From Flavobacterium album (lineage in GTDB: Bacteria > Bacteroidota > Bacteroidia > Flavobacteriales > Flavobacteriaceae), in NCBI RefSeq assembly GCF_003096035.1, contig NZ_CP029186.1:2307001-2371000 (forward strand): 64,000 nt of DNA, written 5' to 3'. A model generated the notes under the pieces. It did not search any database. It saw nothing but the letters and a program-made list of their open reading frames with translations, and was not told the DNA's origin. Shown here one piece after another: positions 8,518 through 17,254 of this stretch (positions are counted from its first letter, which is position 1; every line of letters begins with the position of its first letter). The translations under genes and the position numbers were made by a program.

Positions 8518-10419
8518 ATGAGTAAAATAATCGGAATTGACTTAGGAACAACTAACTCGTGTGTTGCCGTAATGGAAGGTAACGAACCGGTGGTTATCCC
8601 TAATGCTGAAGGAAAAAGAACAACCCCGTCAGTAATTGCATTTGTTGAAGGCGGCGAGATCAAGGTTGGCGACCCTGCTAAGAGACAGGCAGTGACCAAT
8701 CCCACAAAAACCATCGCTTCTATCAAACGCTTTATGGGTAACAAATTTTCCGAAAGCGCTAAAGAAGCAAGCAATGTGCCTTACAGTGTTGTAAAAGGCG
8801 ACAACGACACCCCGCGTGTTGATATCGATGGCCGCCTGTACACGCCACAGGAACTGTCTGCAATGACACTACAGAAAATGAAAAAAACGGCTGAGGATTA
8901 CCTTGGCACAACAGTTACCGAAGCGGTTATTACCGTACCGGCCTATTTTAATGACGCGCAACGCCAGGCTACCAAAGAAGCCGGTGAGATTGCAGGCCTT
9001 AAAGTAAGGAGGATCATCAACGAGCCTACTGCAGCCGCTCTTGCTTACGGGCTTGACAAAGCAGGAAAAGACCAAAAGATAGCGGTATATGACCTTGGTG
9101 GCGGTACTTTCGATATCTCGATCCTCGAATTGGGTGATGGTGTATTCGAAGTGCTTTCTACAAATGGTGATACGCACCTTGGAGGGGATGACTTTGACCA
9201 GGTGGTTATCGACTGGCTTGCCAACGAATTCAACAGCGAAGAAGGTGTAGACCTTCGTAAAGACCCAATGGCGCTACAGCGTTTGAAGGAAGCTGCTGAA
9301 AAAGCGAAAATCGAGCTTTCGTCATCTACACAAACCGAAATAAACCTGCCTTATGTAACAGCTACAGCTTCAGGGCCTAAGCACTTGGTGAAAACACTCA
9401 CAAGGGCTAAATTTGAGCAGCTTGCCGACAGCCTGGTACAGCGCTCTATGGAGCCTGTTGCAAAAGCGTTGAAAGATGCAGGCCTTTCTAAATCAGATAT
9501 TGATGAGGTGATCCTTGTAGGTGGTTCTACACGTATCCCTAAAATACAGGAAGAAGTAGAGAAATTCTTTGGTAAAAAACCATCGAAAGGCGTTAACCCG
9601 GATGAGGTTGTTGCTATCGGTGCTGCAATCCAGGGTGGTGTACTTTCTGGCGATGTTAAAGACGTACTCCTTCTTGACGTTACCCCACTTTCCCTTGGTA
9701 TCGAGACTATGGGCGGCGTGATGACAAAGCTTATCGAATCGAACACTACGATCCCTACCAAAAAATCGCAGGTATTCTCTACAGCTGCTGACAACCAGCC
9801 TTCTGTTGAGATCCACGTACTGCAGGGCGAGAGGCCAATGGCTACCGATAACAAGACGATAGGCCGTTTCCACCTTGACGGAATTCCACCTGCACAAAGG
9901 GGCGTGCCGCAAATCGAGGTAACCTTTGATATCGATGCCAATGGTATCATCAAAGTATCGGCTACCGATAAAGGGACAGGCAAATCGCACGATATCCGTA
10001 TCGAGGCTTCTTCAGGGCTTACCCAGGAAGAGATTGAAAGGATGCGTAAGGAAGCAGAGGCAAATGCCGATGCGGATAAAGCAGCACGCGAAAGGGTTGA
10101 AAAACTGAACGAGGCAGATGCTATGATTTTCCAGACCGAAAAGCAGCTGACAGAGTTTGGTGATAAATTGTCAGCAGGCAACAAGCAAAACATCGAGTCA
10201 GCTCTTAACGAGCTGAAAGCAGCTTACGAAGGCAAAGATGTTGCAACCATTCAGCCGGCACTTGACAAAATCAATGAAGCGTGGAAAAATGCTTCAGAAG
10301 AGATGTACAAAGCACAGGGTGATGCCGGACAACAGGGCGGCGCACAACAGGCACAACCGGAAGCAGGCCAGCCTGAAGGTGACAACGTTCAGGATGTAGA
10401 CTTTGAAGAAGTGAAATAA
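8518..10419 (+). CDS. dnaK: Molecular chaperone DnaK (Hsp70)
   Basis: This is a full-length Hsp70 of 633 residues. The ATPase domain begins with [17 protein letters not shown] and contains [12 protein letters not shown] and the hinge [15 protein letters not shown]. The substrate-binding domain and helical lid follow, then a Gln/Ala/Gly-rich linker, and the tail ends in VDFEEVK, close to the classic EEVD-like end of bacterial DnaK. It refolds proteins with DnaJ and GrpE in the cytoplasm; neither partner gene is next to it. It stands alone, with its own upstream regulatory region and a strong downstream terminator. The ATG at 8518 follows an A-rich leader typical of Bacteroidota. Confidence 0.98.
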   Translation: MSKIIGIDLGTTNSCVAVMEGNEPVVIPNAEGKRTTPSVIAFVEGGEIKVGDPAKRQAVTNPTKTIASIKRFMGNKFSESAKEASNVPYSVVKGDNDTPRVDIDGRLYTPQELSAMTLQKMKKTAEDYLGTTVTEAVITVPAYFNDAQRQATKEAGEIAGLKVRRIINEPTAAALAYGLDKAGKDQKIAVYDLGGGTFDISILELGDGVFEVLSTNGDTHLGGDDFDQVVIDWLANEFNSEEGVDLRKDPMALQRLKEAAEKAKIELSSSTQTEINLPYVTATASGPKHLVKTLTRAKFEQLADSLVQRSMEPVAKALKDAGLSKSDIDEVILVGGSTRIPKIQEEVEKFFGKKPSKGVNPDEVVAIGAAIQGGVLSGDVKDVLLLDVTPLSLGIETMGGVMTKLIESNTTIPTKKSQVFSTAADNQPSVEIHVLQGERPMATDNKTIGRFHLDGIPPAQRGVPQIEVTFDIDANGIIKVSATDKGTGKSHDIRIEASSGLTQEEIERMRKEAEANADADKAARERVEKLNEADAMIFQTEKQLTEFGDKLSAGNKQNIESALNELKAAYEGKDVATIQPALDKINEAWKNASEEMYKAQGDAGQQGGAQQAQPEAGQPEGDNVQDVDFEEVK

Positions 10420-10460
10420 TCTGTTAGACGAAGAGATAATAGATTTTAGATAATAGAGAA

Positions 10461-10487
10461 CGCCCCGCAATTGTGGGGCGTTTTTTT
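10461..10487 (+). terminator. Rho-independent terminator of dnaK
   Basis: An 8-bp stem (CGCCCCGC / GTGGGGCG, one G-U pair) with an AATT loop is followed by seven T residues, 42 bp after the dnaK stop. Confidence 0.9.
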
Positions 10488-10505
10488 GTTTTATGACTTT
10501 CGAGG

Positions 10506-10706
10506 TTCTTCCATTTCGAACGGAGTTTGCGGAGAGAGAAATTTCTATTTACAAATATGAATTTCTGAGATTTCTCCCGTTGGTCGAAATGGTACACCGT
10601 GCATTTGATAACGAAACGTTCTTCCATTTCGAATGGAGCTTGCGGAGAGAGAAATCTCTATTTACAAATATGAAATTCATGAGATTTCTCCCGTTGGTCG
10701 AAATGG
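10506..10706. repeat. Tandem copies of a palindromic intergenic repeat (two units)
   Basis: Two units of about 87-88 bp (10506-10592 and 10619-10706, period 113 bp) fill the gap between the converging dnaK and GH5 genes. Each opens with TTCTTCCATTTCGAA and closes with GAGATTTCTCCCGTTGGTC then GAAATGG, so each unit can fold as an imperfect hairpin. The closing arm shares GAGATTTCTCC and GTCGAAATGG with the perfect palindrome at 20817-20876. Together with the dnaK terminator they account for the whole 317-bp intergenic stretch. Confidence 0.8.
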
Positions 10707-10736
10707 AATGCTGTTGAACATTATAATAACCAAAAA

Positions 10737-11999
10737 CTACTCCACCGTAAACCCTAATCCCTCGATATATCCTTTATTCTGGAAGTTGTTCTTGTATTTG
10801 CAGTTCTCTAAAAACTCATTCAGGGCTTTCTGTACTTTAACCCTGTCAGGCATGTTCTCGCGTACTTTTTCGTAGGAGCTGCGGTCACTGTCGGCGTACT
10901 TGGTGATCAAAGGATAATCTTCCGGCTGCTTAAAGTTCATAATGCCGCGAAGGTTATCCATCTTTTTGTAGGGCCAGAATGCCCAGTTCACTTTGTTTTC
11001 GTCAAGCAATTTGCGGAATTCCATTACCCACTCGTCAGTGTTCTCACCCGTCTCCCCAATGTATATGGGCACATTGTATTTGTCACGGAAGTCGATATAT
11101 TTCTGTATCGCTTCCTGGTTGATGTCGAACCAATATTTGTGGAATTCATAGACCACATTCTCATCCAACACGCGTTCGAATACGCCAAAGTCGCCTGCCC
11201 ACATCGAGCCATTCAGGTAAATGGTGTGTTTTGTATCTACCGACCTGATGTCCTTCACCATGCGCTCATAGACCAGAAACAGCCTGTGGTTGTAATCGGG
11301 TATCTCCTTGGCAAAATAATGGGCAAAAGGCTCGTTGATTACGTCATAACCTAATACGATAGGGTCGTCCTTATAATGGCTGGCAATCTTTTTCCATATA
11401 TCGCTCATCTCATCCTGTGCCGACTTGCTGAAGTACAGCCACGGATAACCGGCACTGTCGTCTATGTTATCGCCCGTCTGCCCGCCTGGTGCGCAGTGCA
11501 TATCGAGAAGCACATACATGTTTTCCTGGCGGCACCATTCGATAATTCTGTCCATGTATTCAAAACCGACATTGCGCTTGCCCATGTAGGTTTCCTTTGT
11601 AAACAGCTTGTAATGGAAGGGGAGCCGTATATGGTTCGATCCCGTGCGTTTCAGGTACTTTATATCCTCCTGGGTAATATAGTTGTCGAGGTATTTGCCC
11701 CAGAACACCTTAAGGCTGTCCGGCCCTACCATTTCCAGCAGCAACTCATTGATCTTCGTTGGAGAGCTCACCTTGCCCATCTTGAACATGTAGCCTTCTG
11801 GAACGAGCCAGTTGCCAATATTGGTACCTTTCAGGGTAATAGGGTCGCCATTTGAATCCAGTATCTGCGTGCCTTTTGTTTTTGAAATAGTACCTTTATA
11901 CACTTTGCCGTTATCGCCATAAGTGGAGTAGGATTTACAGGACGATAGCAGTCCCGCGAAGGCAAGGAAAAAGAGAATCAGTTTGGTTTTGTTTGTCAT
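10737..11999 (-). CDS. Glycoside hydrolase family 5-like lipoprotein (cellulase/exo-glucanase type)
   Basis: The 420-residue protein has a lipoprotein signal with Cys21 (FAGLLSSC). The catalytic (beta/alpha)8 domain begins at GTNIGNWLVPEGYMF and shows the GH5 clan-A signatures: SNHIRLPFHY, the acid/base Glu in GYDVINEPFAHY, HKYWFD with its conserved His, and the nucleophile Glu in IYIGETGENTDEW. It is likely surface-exposed and cleaves a beta-glucan-type polysaccharide; exact specificity cannot be told from sequence. It is a single gene, with 69 bp between its start and the end of the next minus-strand gene, so it might be read through from the array upstream. Confidence 0.88.
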   Translation of the reverse strand: MTNKTKLILFFLAFAGLLSSCKSYSTYGDNGKVYKGTISKTKGTQILDSNGDPITLKGTNIGNWLVPEGYMFKMGKVSSPTKINELLLEMVGPDSLKVFWGKYLDNYITQEDIKYLKRTGSNHIRLPFHYKLFTKETYMGKRNVGFEYMDRIIEWCRQENMYVLLDMHCAPGGQTGDNIDDSAGYPWLYFSKSAQDEMSDIWKKIASHYKDDPIVLGYDVINEPFAHYFAKEIPDYNHRLFLVYERMVKDIRSVDTKHTIYLNGSMWAGDFGVFERVLDENVVYEFHKYWFDINQEAIQKYIDFRDKYNVPIYIGETGENTDEWVMEFRKLLDENKVNWAFWPYKKMDNLRGIMNFKQPEDYPLITKYADSDRSSYEKVRENMPDRVKVQKALNEFLENCKYKNNFQNKGYIEGLGFTVE

Positions 12000-12068
12000 T
12001 GTAAAGCAAATTTGTGAATAGAATGTATTGGAAAATTTGCCTTAAAGATATAAAATGTAGCGATATGA

Positions 12069-12812
12069 TCACCGGAATACGTTTCCTACAGCGTGGAAGA
12101 TGCGCCCGAAGAACGTGCGCCTTTTTTCTATGGTTTTGGTGGTAAGTGATACAACTCCTACGATTGATAGTTGTCGCCTCGAATTCCCATAGCCGGTTAC
12201 CACTATTTCGTCTAATAGCTGCCCGGCTTCAAAAGAAATATCAATGGCACCTGAATCAGGATCAGCAATAGTGCCTTCCTGGAGGATAAAGCCGCGATGG
12301 GAAAATACAATTGTTTGCCCTGAACATGCTTCAATAGAATATTTACCGTTGCTATCTGTCATTTCGCATGCCTGTGTTCCTTTAATGGTTACAGCCACAT
12401 TTGGCAACGGTCCTGAAAAATCGGTTATTGTGCCGCTTACGAGCAGCGAAGAGGGTTCGGTCATTTTCGGTGATGTCTCATCAGGAATTTGCTGTTCTGT
12501 AGCTACAGGCGTTTGTGCCGATACACCTAAAGTCCCTAACGACATCATTGCTAAAATTGCCGCTGCGGCTGACCATACAGGACTTTTTTCCTGAGAAACT
12601 GATAATTCCCTGTCAAGCTGTGACGGCAAAAAACGCCCGCAAAGGTTTATGCCTTTGGCGAATGCCGATGCAATCTCCCTGTCCGATGACAATGTAAAAT
12701 CCCGTACGTTCTTTTGGCAGGAAGCGCAGAAACGGCCTTTATCTGATGGTGTCATGTTTGCCCAATTTTCTTGGCATGGGGTTGGAATGTATATTTGGAT
12801 TGGCTCTTTCAT
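12069..12812 (-). CDS. Cys-module membrane protein with carboxypeptidase-regulatory-like domain (array gene 4)
   Basis: The 247-residue protein is the last gene of a four-gene minus-strand array. The N-terminal module (residues 1-60) has Cys13, Cys29, Cys32 and Cys58 in the frame PTPC...KGRFCASC...LCGRF, which could bind a metal; it is followed by SQLDREL and a hydrophobic segment near residues 78-98 ending VSAQ. The rest is a CarboxypepD_reg/CNA-like beta domain (LVSGTITDFSGPLPNVAVTI), then LLDEIVVTGYG, which copies the first residues of a SusC/TonB-receptor plug, and a basic tail RTFFGRIFHAVGNVFR. No barrel follows. The topology is most simply N-terminus in the cytoplasm and the beta domain in the periplasm. 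Function unknown. Confidence 0.75.
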   Translation of the reverse strand: MKEPIQIYIPTPCQENWANMTPSDKGRFCASCQKNVRDFTLSSDREIASAFAKGINLCGRFLPSQLDRELSVSQEKSPVWSAAAAILAMMSLGTLGVSAQTPVATEQQIPDETSPKMTEPSSLLVSGTITDFSGPLPNVAVTIKGTQACEMTDSNGKYSIEACSGQTIVFSHRGFILQEGTIADPDSGAIDISFEAGQLLDEIVVTGYGNSRRQLSIVGVVSLTTKTIEKRRTFFGRIFHAVGNVFR

Positions 12813-12824
12813 AATCAGACAGTA

Positions 12825-13511
12825 TTAATAATCAAACATATACTGGGAGGCTACAGAAATGCGAAGTTTCTTGTATTCAACTATAATTTCGCCCATAAAT
12901 ATATATGGGTCATCATACATTATCACATCTGGTACAGTTGCTGAGAAGCCTACTGTTACAACTTGGGTTTTCATACCCACAAAAGTGACCTCCAATTTTT
13001 CGCGCGGAGAAGCCTGAATTACAAAATTTCCATCAAAATCGGTTTGTACACCCGGAGCTATACTGCCTTTCACCTTTATATTTGCGCCAGGTAATGGCAG
13101 GCCCTGTTGATCGAATACGGTCCCCGTAATTATTTTTACGCCTTCCGGCAGAACGTTTGTATCTATATCTCCGGTTTTAGTTTCATGCTGCTCTGTCTTT
13201 ATAGGAGTCTGTGCCGAAACTTCATTTACGCCAACGGTCAATAACGTTATTGCCACCGCACTTGCTGCCATCCAGAATTTGCTTTTTTCTTTTGGAACAA
13301 CTAGGTCTCTTCCCAGTTGGGAAGCCCGAAAACGCCCACAGGCATATCCATCATTTTTAATAGCTTCAACGATCTCCCTGTCGGATGAGCTTGTAAAGTC
13401 GCGCACAGTTTTTTGGCAGGAAGAGCAGAAACGGCCTTTATTGGCTGGTGTCATATTTGCCCAGTTCTCATGGCATGGGGTGGGGATGGATATTTGGATT
13501 GGTTTTTTCAT
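12825..13511 (-). CDS. Cys-module membrane protein with carboxypeptidase-regulatory-like domain (array gene 3)
   Basis: The 228-residue protein is read from the ATG at 13511; the frame extends upstream to 13583, but the homologous genes all begin MKKPxQISIPTPC. Cys13, Cys29, Cys32 and Cys58 are conserved as in its neighbours, followed by a membrane segment (AASAVAITLLTVGVNEVSAQ) and a beta domain (IITGTVFDQQGLPLPGANIKV, QTDFDGNFVIQA). Unlike the outer two genes it lacks the VTGYG plug-like motif and ends LRISVASQYMFDY, an ending it shares with the preceding gene of the array. It lies 11 bp after that gene and 12 bp before the next, so they form one operon. Function unknown. Confidence 0.72.
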   Translation of the reverse strand: MKKPIQISIPTPCHENWANMTPANKGRFCSSCQKTVRDFTSSSDREIVEAIKNDGYACGRFRASQLGRDLVVPKEKSKFWMAASAVAITLLTVGVNEVSAQTPIKTEQHETKTGDIDTNVLPEGVKIITGTVFDQQGLPLPGANIKVKGSIAPGVQTDFDGNFVIQASPREKLEVTFVGMKTQVVTVGFSATVPDVIMYDDPYIFMGEIIVEYKKLRISVASQYMFDY

Positions 13512-13522
13512 ATTTTCGACAT

Positions 13523-13954
13523 TTAATAATTGAACATAAATTCTGAAGCAACTGAAATATGAAATCCTGTACAAAAACAACAACCATACACAATGCTGTC
13601 AACTTCCCGATAATCCTCCCGCATTACTACTTTGATTTTTGTCTTTTTAGATACTTTGATATTTTGAGTCTTCATTCCCTGGTAAGCGAATACTAAGACA
13701 TCACCATCTTTGGCATTAATAGAATATTTGCCATCAAAATCGGTTTGTACTTTTGTATTTGTACTCCTGATCTTTACCTCAGCACCGGGTATTGGCATGT
13801 CCTGTTCATCCATTACAGTACCTGTAATTATTTTAAGGCCTTCCGGTAAAATACCTGTATCGGAAGCCTGTGCCGAAGCGGTATTTGTTCCAACTAAAAA
13901 GAAATTTACAGCAAAGAAAAAAACTAGGGTGAGTATTTGTATTGATGTTCTCAT
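13523..13954 (-). CDS. Secreted carboxypeptidase-regulatory-like protein lacking the Cys module (array gene 2)
   Basis: The 143-residue protein begins with an ordinary signal peptide (ILTLVFFFAVNFFLVGTNTASAQ) instead of the four-Cys module of its neighbours. Its beta domain (LKIITGTVMDEQDMPIPGAEVKI, QTDFDGKYSINA) closely matches array gene 3, and both end in (I)SVASxxMFxY. Cysteines in YGCCFCTG near the C-terminus are peculiar to this copy. It is probably a periplasmic or surface version of the same beta domain. It starts 10 bp after the first array gene. Function unknown. Confidence 0.7.
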   Translation of the reverse strand: MRTSIQILTLVFFFAVNFFLVGTNTASAQASDTGILPEGLKIITGTVMDEQDMPIPGAEVKIRSTNTKVQTDFDGKYSINAKDGDVLVFAYQGMKTQNIKVSKKTKIKVVMREDYREVDSIVYGCCFCTGFHISVASEFMFNY

Positions 13955-13964
13955 ATAATATAGT

Positions 13965-14708
13965 TTAACGGAATAAATTACCTATCGAATGGAAAATGCG
14001 CCCAAAGAAGGTGCGTTTTTTTTCTGTTACCTCTACTGTTGAAATAATACTTACCGCACCAGAAATAGCACGTGTTGTACTCCTGTAGCCAGTAACCGTT
14101 ACCTCGTCCAGCATTTCATCTTCCCTCATCAGAATATCAACAACCCTTGTCTTAGATTCAACAACCCGTTTTTGCGCTACATAACCCGGGAAGGAATATA
14201 CCAGCGTAAATCCCGGCCTTGCTTCAATGGAGTATTTACCATCAAAGTCGGTTTGTGCTGTTATGGTACTGCCCTCTATTGCGACTACTACTCCCGGCAT
14301 TGGCCCGGTAGCATCGGTTATAGTGCCTGTTATCACAGTGGCGGGCATTGCCACTTTACCTATCATGGCTTCATTAAATTGTGATGACTGCTCTGTTGGT
14401 ACCGGAGTCTGTGCAGCCATTTCGGTTGTGCCTAATGCCATCATTGCCAGGACTGCAGCTGCGGCTGACCATACAGGGCTTTTCTCTTGGGTGACCGACA
14501 GTTCCCTTTCCAATTGCGAGGGAAGGAAACGCCCGCATAGATCAGGCTCATTGGCGAATGCCGATGCTATCTCCCTGTCGGATGACCGCGTAAAATCATG
14601 AACGTTTTTTTGGCACATACCGCAAAAGCGGCCTTTATCGGCGGGTGTCATAGCAGACCAGTTTTCGTGGCAGGGGGTGGGAATGGATATTTGTACAGGC
14701 TTCTTCAT
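13965..14708 (-). CDS. Cys-module membrane protein with carboxypeptidase-regulatory-like domain (array gene 1)
   Basis: The 247-residue protein is the promoter-proximal member of the array and the closest relative of array gene 4. Cys13, Cys29, Cys32 and Cys58 are conserved (PTPC, KGRFCGMC, LCGRF), followed by SQLEREL, a membrane segment (AAAAVLAMMALGTTEMAAQ), the beta domain VITGTITDATGPMPGVVVAI and a SusC-plug-like start MLDEVTVTGYRSTTRAISG. The basic end RTFFGRIFHSIGNLFR is almost identical to that of gene 4. It is divergent from the kinase-like gene at 14857 over 148 bp. The array arose by duplication; its role is unknown. Confidence 0.75.
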   Translation of the reverse strand: MKKPVQISIPTPCHENWSAMTPADKGRFCGMCQKNVHDFTRSSDREIASAFANEPDLCGRFLPSQLERELSVTQEKSPVWSAAAAVLAMMALGTTEMAAQTPVPTEQSSQFNEAMIGKVAMPATVITGTITDATGPMPGVVVAIEGSTITAQTDFDGKYSIEARPGFTLVYSFPGYVAQKRVVESKTRVVDILMREDEMLDEVTVTGYRSTTRAISGAVSIISTVEVTEKKRTFFGRIFHSIGNLFR

Positions 14709-14805
14709 ACCTATAGGATAGCATTCCGTATCAAAAGGTTGGGAGGGAAGGAAAATATTTTCATTATTTGCTTAACCGAATCGGGAAGGATGCTGCCCGG
14801 GGCAA

Positions 14806-14839
14806 TTGAGTACAATCTCAAATACTATTCTTATATTTG
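14806..14839 (+). promoter_or_regulatory. Bacteroidota-type promoter for the kinase-like gene
   Basis: TTG (14806-14808) and TATATTTG (14832-14839) fit the TTG-N~20-TAnnTTTG pattern, with a 23-bp spacer. The predicted leader before the ATG at 14857 is only about 10 nt. Confidence 0.5.
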
Positions 14840-14856
14840 CAGATGTAAAATAACCC

Positions 14857-15483
14857 ATGAAAAATGAATTACAGAATGTCCTTTCAGGAAAGAGCGAAGT
14901 TAGGTATGGAGCAATTATCCAGTCAATCGCCAATTACCTTAAAAATGGCTCTGTTGCAAGTACAGAAACTAAAAGCGCTAAGTACTACAAAGAACAAGAA
15001 GCAACGAGATTAGAGGATTACATTCTTCAGGCAAATCTTTGGATCGGCGATATAGATTTTTCACAATACGTTAGTGAGGGTGCGGAACAAAAAGTGTATC
15101 TGAAAGATTCAGAGCATGTGCTTAAATTAAATGATTCTATTTATTATGAATCCTGGCTGGATTATTTTTATAATTTATTGCTGCACAATTACTTTTTCCC
15201 TGACACAGCCTACGATTTAGTCGGATTTACTAAAGATAACGATGTTCTGTATGCTATCGTTAAACAGGCATACGTATCAATCACCGATAAAACATATCTG
15301 GCACGGGTAAAATCTTTCCTTGAGGAAAATGGATTTGAAAATACAAGGAATAATGACTATTTCAATCCCGAACTTCAAATCATACTCGAAGATTTACATG
15401 ATGAAAATGTACTAACACGGAATGATATACTTTACTTTATTGATACTGTTTTTTATTTAACCGACAGTTTTTGGCAGAAATAA
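14857..15483 (+). CDS. Kinase-PolyVal-like protein (stand-alone)
   Basis: This 208-residue soluble protein has the motifs of the atypical Ser/Thr/Tyr kinase domain found inside phage and mobile-element polyvalent proteins: GAEQKVYLKD then HVLKLND (nucleotide loop and candidate Lys), LLHNYFFPDTAYDLVGF, the catalytic-loop-like LEDLHDENVL and a later ILYFIDTV Asp. Here it is not part of a long polyvalent protein but a complete small gene on the chromosome with its own promoter. No toxin, phage or conjugation gene is adjacent; neighbours are the Cys-module array (divergent) and an esterase (convergent, 38 bp away). Kinase activity and target are inferred and untested. Confidence 0.6.
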   Translation: MKNELQNVLSGKSEVRYGAIIQSIANYLKNGSVASTETKSAKYYKEQEATRLEDYILQANLWIGDIDFSQYVSEGAEQKVYLKDSEHVLKLNDSIYYESWLDYFYNLLLHNYFFPDTAYDLVGFTKDNDVLYAIVKQAYVSITDKTYLARVKSFLEENGFENTRNNDYFNPELQIILEDLHDENVLTRNDILYFIDTVFYLTDSFWQK

Positions 15484-15521
15484 TTGTACTTACAGTTTAC
15501 TTCTTCATTACCCTTAAGTAA

Positions 15522-16364
15522 TTACAGCTTTGCCCTCAAAAAAGTTTCAACCTTACTATAAACTTCTGTAAAAGTTGCTTCATCCCAGTCGGCATGCCCA
15601 CCGTCAGGATAAAAACTGAATTCATTATACACACCTTCCTGGTCAAGCTTTGCCTTCAGCCTCGGACCCTGGCTTGCGGGAACCAACGGGTCTTGTCCGC
15701 CATAGAAGGTTATAGTTGGCGGCGATTGCGGTGTGATGTAATTTGCAGGGCTAATGGTTGCTATCTGCTGTGGTGTTGGTGCTGTTGTGCCTAAAAGGAA
15801 CTGCGAAGCGATAGGGTACAGCTGGTGCGACAGGTAGGCAGGGTCAGTAAAATCTGCGGGACCTACTATATCCACTACCGCTTTTACATGATGATCGGTA
15901 TCGTAGCTGTAAGCGTACAGCATGGAAAGATGTGCACCCGCGCTAAACCCGATAAGCGCATAATCATCAGAAACGTGATAGTCGCTGCCGGCAATATAAT
16001 CCAGCACTTTTTGGATATCCTCGATCTGTTTCGGCATGGCGGGGCTTGTTTGGGTAGCGAGCCTGTAGTTGATATTCACGATAGCATGCTCCGGGAAACG
16101 CTGCTGCAGCACCGGGACCAATTCAGTTACATCTTCTTTGCTTCCCGATGCCCATGCGCCGCCGTGTACCAGTACCATAACTTTGGTATCTTCATCCCTA
16201 TTGGCGGGAAGGTAAACATCCATGGTCTGTTCGCTGTCCGTACCATAGGCAACATTTAAAATGTTCCTGGCGGTAAGGGGTTCGCTTGTAGTCGTGTCGT
16301 CTGTACTGCATCCAAGGTTTAGGAATAAAAGCAGTGCAGGAAGGAGTAATAAGTATTTTTTCAT
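15522..16364 (-). CDS. Alpha/beta-hydrolase lipoprotein (BD-FAE/esterase type)
   Basis: The protein has 280 residues from the ATG at 16364; the frame extends 18 bp further to a TTG, but MKKYLLL gives a normal lipoprotein signal with lipobox LNLGC. The fold is an alpha/beta hydrolase: oxyanion motif VHGGAWASGSKED, nucleophile elbow IGFSAGAHLS, acid in GGQDPLVPA and His in GGHADWD. The N-terminal YGTDSEQTMDVYLP and HGGAW motifs point to the carboxylesterase/BD-FAE branch that removes acyl groups from plant polysaccharides or small esters. It is single, convergent with the kinase-like gene. Substrate unknown. Confidence 0.85.
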   Translation of the reverse strand: MKKYLLLLPALLLFLNLGCSTDDTTTSEPLTARNILNVAYGTDSEQTMDVYLPANRDEDTKVMVLVHGGAWASGSKEDVTELVPVLQQRFPEHAIVNINYRLATQTSPAMPKQIEDIQKVLDYIAGSDYHVSDDYALIGFSAGAHLSMLYAYSYDTDHHVKAVVDIVGPADFTDPAYLSHQLYPIASQFLLGTTAPTPQQIATISPANYITPQSPPTITFYGGQDPLVPASQGPRLKAKLDQEGVYNEFSFYPDGGHADWDEATFTEVYSKVETFLRAKL

Positions 16365-16421
16365 AGCAATTAAAGATAACAAATTTTATGCCTTAAAAAG
16401 TGCATCCTTATAAAAACAGCA

Positions 16422-16443
16422 AAGCAGGAAAAATTTCCTGCCT
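16422..16443 (-). terminator. Hairpin downstream of the NlpC/P60 gene
   Basis: GCAGGAAA / TTTCCTGC, extended by flanking A/T pairs, lies directly after the stop of the minus-strand peptidase gene. T residues follow on the minus strand. Confidence 0.55.
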
Positions 16444-16445
16444 TG

Positions 16446-17207
16446 TTAAATTATTTTTTTAATCACGCGCAGCTTGTGCGTATGCCTTTTTGTGTCGATG
16501 TTATAAATGCCGAGATGATCCAGACGGTCGATGCGTACTTTCCCGTGTCCATGGATGATGTAGTTATCTTCCATGATGATGCCTACGTGGATGATGCGGC
16601 CTTCTTCATTATCAAAAAACGCAAGGTCGCCGGGTTCACTTTCTTCTATGAAACTAAGGGCTTCACCCTGGGTAGCCTGTTGTGATGCATCCCTGAGCAA
16701 GTTGTAGCCATTCAGTTTATACACCATCTGAACCATTCCGGAACAATCGATGCCAAACGGCGTCTTGCCGCCCCATAAATAAGGCGTGTTGAGGTACATA
16801 TAAGCTGTCTGTATAAGGCTTTGCTTATTAGTCACGCCCGAAGACCTGAGTCCTTCAAACGTAAATTTTTCGGTGTTCAATGCGGGAATATCGAGAAACG
16901 TAAGGGCTGCCCCAAGAGGGATAGGCATTAATCCATTGTCCGGCCCGGTGATGTATTCAATAAGGTCTGCATTAAGTACAGCCGGGGTATTGTTAAGAGT
17001 ATTGTATTCGCTTTCGCTAATGAGCCTGAACTGCTTGTTATCGATCCATCCGTTATAGCCGTCGAAACCCATTTCGATCCGCGACCATTTGGGAGTTTGC
17101 TCCAGGACCTTAAAATGCTCGCCGAATAAGACCTGCGAAGTCATTTCGCTCCTGTCACTTGGTTCTAAACGAAGTGGGACAATGGCAAGATTGCAAATAC
17201 CAAACAT
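16446..17207 (-). CDS. NlpC/P60 family cell-wall peptidase with SH3-like domains
   Basis: This 253-residue protein starts MFGICNLAIVPLRLEPSD, with bacterial SH3-type segments over roughly residues 1-120 (WSRIEMGFDGYNGWID) and a C-terminal NlpC/P60 domain. Catalytic Cys155 sits in FGIDCSGMVQMVY and the His in RIIHVGIIM, with GHGKVRIDRL further on. The layout matches YkfC-like gamma-D-glutamyl-diamino-acid endopeptidases that recycle or trim peptidoglycan peptides. There is no obvious signal peptide, so a cytoplasmic recycling role is plausible. It lies 170 bp downstream of the thiolase gene, separated by a long stem-loop. Confidence 0.88.
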   Translation of the reverse strand: MFGICNLAIVPLRLEPSDRSEMTSQVLFGEHFKVLEQTPKWSRIEMGFDGYNGWIDNKQFRLISESEYNTLNNTPAVLNADLIEYITGPDNGLMPIPLGAALTFLDIPALNTEKFTFEGLRSSGVTNKQSLIQTAYMYLNTPYLWGGKTPFGIDCSGMVQMVYKLNGYNLLRDASQQATQGEALSFIEESEPGDLAFFDNEEGRIIHVGIIMEDNYIIHGHGKVRIDRLDHLGIYNIDTKRHTHKLRVIKKII

Positions 17208-17254
17208 TTAATTTTTTATTTTCTATTTATTATTTTTTATTGGCATATCGCCTA

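Noticed and set aside
9351..10193. 280-codon minus-strand frame within dnaK
   Set aside because: A Ser/Thr-rich shadow typical of antisense to a conserved gene; dnaK is certain.
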